A DNA stretch of 64,000 nt from Rhabditoides inermis (taxonomy: Eukaryota > Nematoda > Chromadorea > Rhabditida > Rhabditidae): positions 153,501-217,500 of the forward strand of contig CAWZYM010000360.1 of assembly GCA_963966185.1 (NCBI GenBank), written 5' to 3'. Shown here one piece after another: positions 58,327-64,000 of this stretch (positions within the stretch are counted from its first letter, which is position 1; every line of letters starts with the position of its first letter). The position numbers and the translations under genes were made by a program. The notes under the pieces are model-generated. The model saw only the letters and a list, made by a program, of their open reading frames with translations. It was not told the DNA's origin and searched no databases.

Positions 58327-64000
<5,674 letters not shown>

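Overview
This is eukaryotic, almost certainly nematode, genomic DNA. Introns are mostly 40-60 bp and end in TTTCAG-like acceptors, and one start codon sits directly behind such an acceptor, as at a trans-splice site. The gene families also fit: a C6-domain-like secreted protein, and a divergent protein tyrosine phosphatase (PTP) with a worm-type CK1/TTBK-like kinase. Simple-sequence tracts and foldback transposons are abundant. All gene models below were assembled by hand from open frames, splice signals and phase matching. No database search was run.

Region 1 (1-18.3 kb). A unit of at least 6.7 kb is duplicated at an offset of about 10 kb. Each copy carries a BTB-BACK-Kelch gene (copy A cut by the left edge; copy B complete, 580 aa), a three-exon GIY-YIG nuclease domain and two small ORFs. 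The copies are separated by foldback elements, GA tracts and a short membrane-protein fragment. Copy B ends in a tandemly repeated transposon block containing a tRNA-like sequence.

Region 2 (18-22.6 kb). Here are a PGAP2/Frag1-like fragment (plus strand), a pogo-like element, and a C6-like gene (minus strand) whose introns have been invaded by ATT and GTGAGA microsatellites of 300-400 bp.

Region 3 (22.9-54.8 kb). Three paralogues of an unusual gene lie here. The best copy (47231-54741) has 40 exons whose phases agree throughout and encodes 1436 aa. It comprises a signal peptide, a five-span prominin-like membrane module, a cytoplasmic PTP domain and a C-terminal kinase domain. The second copy (36925-43333) has the same architecture with one +1 shift in an A-run. 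The first copy (22963-28391) is a pseudogene whose prominin part has been joined, out of frame, to the last exons of a Kelch gene. Between the copies lie SINE-like tandem repeats, a TATGGTGG satellite, small putative genes and a 1.08 kb interval bounded by 70-bp direct repeats.

Region 4 (54.8-64 kb). tRNA-like repeats and a stray reversed BACK exon precede a TOG-domain gene (minus strand; 3' part in the window), probably of the TOGARAM/crescerin group. One of its introns holds a 1.5 kb foldback element.

The prominin-PTP-kinase gene is the outstanding feature. In one membrane polypeptide it would combine a protrusion-associated pentaspan with both an eraser and a writer of phosphorylation.
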